Assembly: GCA_045402695.1 (NCBI GenBank)
Contig: JAWPNA010000290.1
Location: 1-6,992 of the forward strand
Length of the DNA stretch: 6,992 bases
Origin: JAWPNA01 sp045402695
GTDB lineage: Bacteria > Acidobacteriota > Polarisedimenticolia > JACPZX01 > DASXTC01
Reading direction: 5' to 3'
Of this stretch, positions 6,084 to 6,992 are shown in pieces. The notes below the pieces were generated by a model, which was given only the letters and a program-made list of their open reading frames with translations, was not told where the DNA came from and searched no databases. The translations under genes were made by a program, and so were the position numbers. The first letter of the stretch is position 1. The number at the start of each line of letters is the position of its first letter.

Positions 6084-6089
6084 GAGGTG
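6084..6089 (+). promoter_or_regulatory. Shine-Dalgarno GAGGTG fixing the Fis-like gene start
   Basis: GAGGTG lies seven bases before the GTG at 6097 and supports that non-ATG start. It sits directly after the third leader hairpin, so the fold could influence its exposure. Confidence 0.7.
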
Positions 6090-6096
6090 ACATACG

Positions 6097-6294
6097 GTGA
6101 CCGGCGCACTCGAGAAGCTGATCGCTGAGTGGGTCAGAGGAGAGATCAAGTTGGATCATGCGCTGCGGGAGTTCGAGAAGCGTTACATCACGATGGCCCT
6201 CAAGGAGAACAGGGGCAATCGATCCCTCGCAGCGCGAAAGCTTGGAATTCATCGCAATACGCTGATCAACAAGGTCAAGAGCCTGAACCTCTGA
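6097..6294 (+). CDS. Small stand-alone Fis/HTH_8-type DNA-binding protein
   Basis: A 65-residue protein consisting almost wholly of a Fis-type helix-turn-helix. Residues about 22-65 match the HTH_8 pattern: LREFEKRYITMALKENRGNR, then SLAARKLGIHRNTLINKVKS. In the family the segment AA-x-x-L-G-I is the first helix and turn, and H-R-N-T-L the recognition helix. This domain is usually the C-terminus of NtrC-type sigma54 activators or the core of Fis (about 98 residues in E. coli). Here there is no receiver, GAF or AAA+ domain, and the short N-terminal helix (EKLIAEWVRGEIKLDHA) replaces Fis's beta arms. It probably binds DNA as a dimer and acts as a regulator or nucleoid-associated protein; targets are unknown. 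GTG 6097 is supported by GAGGTG upstream. It has its own promoter and a structured leader, and faces pnp. Confidence 0.87.
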   Translation: MTGALEKLIAEWVRGEIKLDHALREFEKRYITMALKENRGNRSLAARKLGIHRNTLINKVKSLNL

Positions 6295-6308
6295 CCTGAA
6301 TGCGTGTC

Positions 6309-6346
6309 AAAAGGCTCCCGGCAGAGCCATGATGCTGCCGGAAGCC
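6309..6346 (-). terminator. Rho-independent terminator of pnp
   Basis: Bases 6313-6324 and 6335-6346 form a 12-position stem with one internal mismatch around a 10-base loop. Read on the minus strand the stem is followed by TTTT (complement of AAAA at 6309-6312), the classic intrinsic terminator, 17 bases after the pnp stop. In the plus direction only ATCTTCTGCTTC follows, so it may stop the Fis-like transcript less efficiently. Confidence 0.85.
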
Positions 6347-6362
6347 ATCTTCTGCTTCAGAG

Positions 6363-6992
6363 CTAGCGGCGGCGGCGGCGAAAGCCCCCTTGCCCGCCGC
6401 CTCCCTGCCCACGGTCACGTTCGTGAGATTGGCCCTGGCTGCGGTGCACACCAGCAGGCCGTCCGCTGGCGGCCGTGTGGGCCGGCGCCGGGCGGGCTTC
6501 GCTCCCTTCGCCTGCACTTGGCGCGCTTTCGCCTGCTTGCTCCGCCATCAAAGCGCGCCGGCTGAGCCTGACCCGGTCGCCATCCACGTCGATCACCTTC
6601 ACCATGATCTCGTCGCCCTCGTTCAGCTCGTCGTGCGGGTCGTTCACCCGGTATGGAGCAATCTCCGATACATGGAGAAGCCCCTCAAGGCCCGGCAGAA
6701 TCTCGACGAATGCGCCGAAATTGACCAGCCTCTTGACCTTGCCCATGTACGACTTGCCGACTTCGGCCTCGGTGGTGAGCTCGGTGATGATCTCGAGCGC
6801 CATCTTGGCCGACGCCTCATCCACGGAAGCGATCTCGACGCGGCCGTCATCGTCGATTTCGATCTTGGCGCCAGTCCTCTCCACGATCGAGCGGATCATC
6901 TTGCCGCCGGGGCCGATGACCTCCCGGATCTTGTCCTTCGGGATGGTCACCGTGATCATGCGAGGCGCGAACAAGGAGATGCCTTCGCGGGA
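6363..6992 (-). CDS. pnp: Polynucleotide phosphorylase, C-terminal KH and S1 part (5' end outside window)
   Basis: The last 209 residues are visible, and the frame runs off the right edge of the window. It opens with the PNPase linker SREGISLFAPRMITVTIPKD. A KH domain follows, with its GxxG loop in KIREVIGPGGKMIRSIVERT and GAKIEIDDDGRVEIAS. The S1 RNA-binding domain comes next: VGKSYMGKVKRLVNFGAFVE, ILPGLEGLLHVSEIAPYRV and EGDEIMVKVIDVDGDRVRLS. PNPase is a trimeric phosphate-dependent 3'-5' exoribonuclease in RNA decay; the two RNase PH-like catalytic domains lie outside the window. The TTG at 6974 is internal. After S1 comes a tail of about 55 residues that is poor in order, rich in Ala, Gly and Arg, and ends GQGGGGQGGFRRRRR. 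Such tails can bind RNA or protein partners; here that is inference. A terminator follows at 6309-6346, so pnp is last in its unit. Confidence 0.97.
   Translation of the reverse strand, partial: SREGISLFAPRMITVTIPKDKIREVIGPGGKMIRSIVERTGAKIEIDDDGRVEIASVDEASAKMALEIITELTTEAEVGKSYMGKVKRLVNFGAFVEILPGLEGLLHVSEIAPYRVNDPHDELNEGDEIMVKVIDVDGDRVRLSRRALMAEQAGESAPSAGEGSEARPAPAHTAASGRPAGVHRSQGQSHERDRGQGGGGQGGFRRRRR

Noticed and set aside
5811..6128. Open frame of 105 codons on the plus strand across the AMMECR1 start and the Fis-like leader
   Set aside because: It is partly antisense to the AMMECR1 domain, spans the promoter and leader hairpins, lacks a ribosome-binding site and resembles nothing known.
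1..6992. CRISPR array, insertion sequence, tRNA, rRNA or phage genes
   Set aside because: No regularly spaced repeats, transposase motifs, cloverleaf-like sequences or rRNA signatures were found by reading; all sizeable genes fit ordinary chromosomal families.

Overview
The window reads as ordinary chromosome from a high-GC, Gram-negative (two-membrane) bacterium. It holds an energy-transducer TonB/TolA-type protein, a CpoB/YbgF-like lipoprotein, a secreted LysM protein, RsmD and polynucleotide phosphorylase, with several apparently sigma70-type promoters. Gene order does not match any well-known model genome I can name. The style (AMMECR1 without its usual partners, a 65-residue Fis-like protein, a TonB with a long low-complexity linker) fits an uncultured high-GC phylum or a deltaproteobacterium-like lineage, but the sequence alone does not settle the taxonomy. 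I see no mobile element, CRISPR array, tRNA, rRNA or phage gene.

Layout. 2-766 (+): C-terminal part of a TonB-family protein whose start lies outside the window. 824-2163 (-): a two-gene unit reading leftward, a flavin-reductase-like FMN protein (1579-2163) overlapping by 4 bases a multi-pass membrane protein resembling ECF-transporter substrate-binding (S) components (824-1582). Its likely promoter is at 2333-2361, followed by a leader of about 160 bases with a strong GC-rich hairpin. 2419-5360 (+): rsmD, a cpoB-like lipoprotein gene and a LysM-domain gene, the last two each with a good promoter-like sequence of its own (3020-3049 and 3894-3922). 5370-about 6041 (-): AMMECR1 family. 5950-6294 (+): promoter, structured leader and gene for a tiny Fis/HTH_8 DNA-binding protein. 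6309-6346: strong terminator for the leftward-reading pnp gene, whose 3' part fills 6363-6992.

How the genes fit together. TonB, the CpoB-like lipoprotein and the LysM protein all act in the envelope (energy transduction across the periplasm, envelope constriction and peptidoglycan contact). RsmD and PNPase belong to ribosome modification and RNA turnover. The flavin-reductase/membrane-protein pair looks like a separate, translationally coupled unit.

I did not find a clear new multi-gene system. The points most worth a second look are the triple-hairpin leader of the Fis-like gene, the consensus-like promoter that would make the cpoB-like mRNA leaderless, the internal duplication in the LysM protein, and the long structured leader with a possible upstream ORF before the flavin-reductase-like gene.
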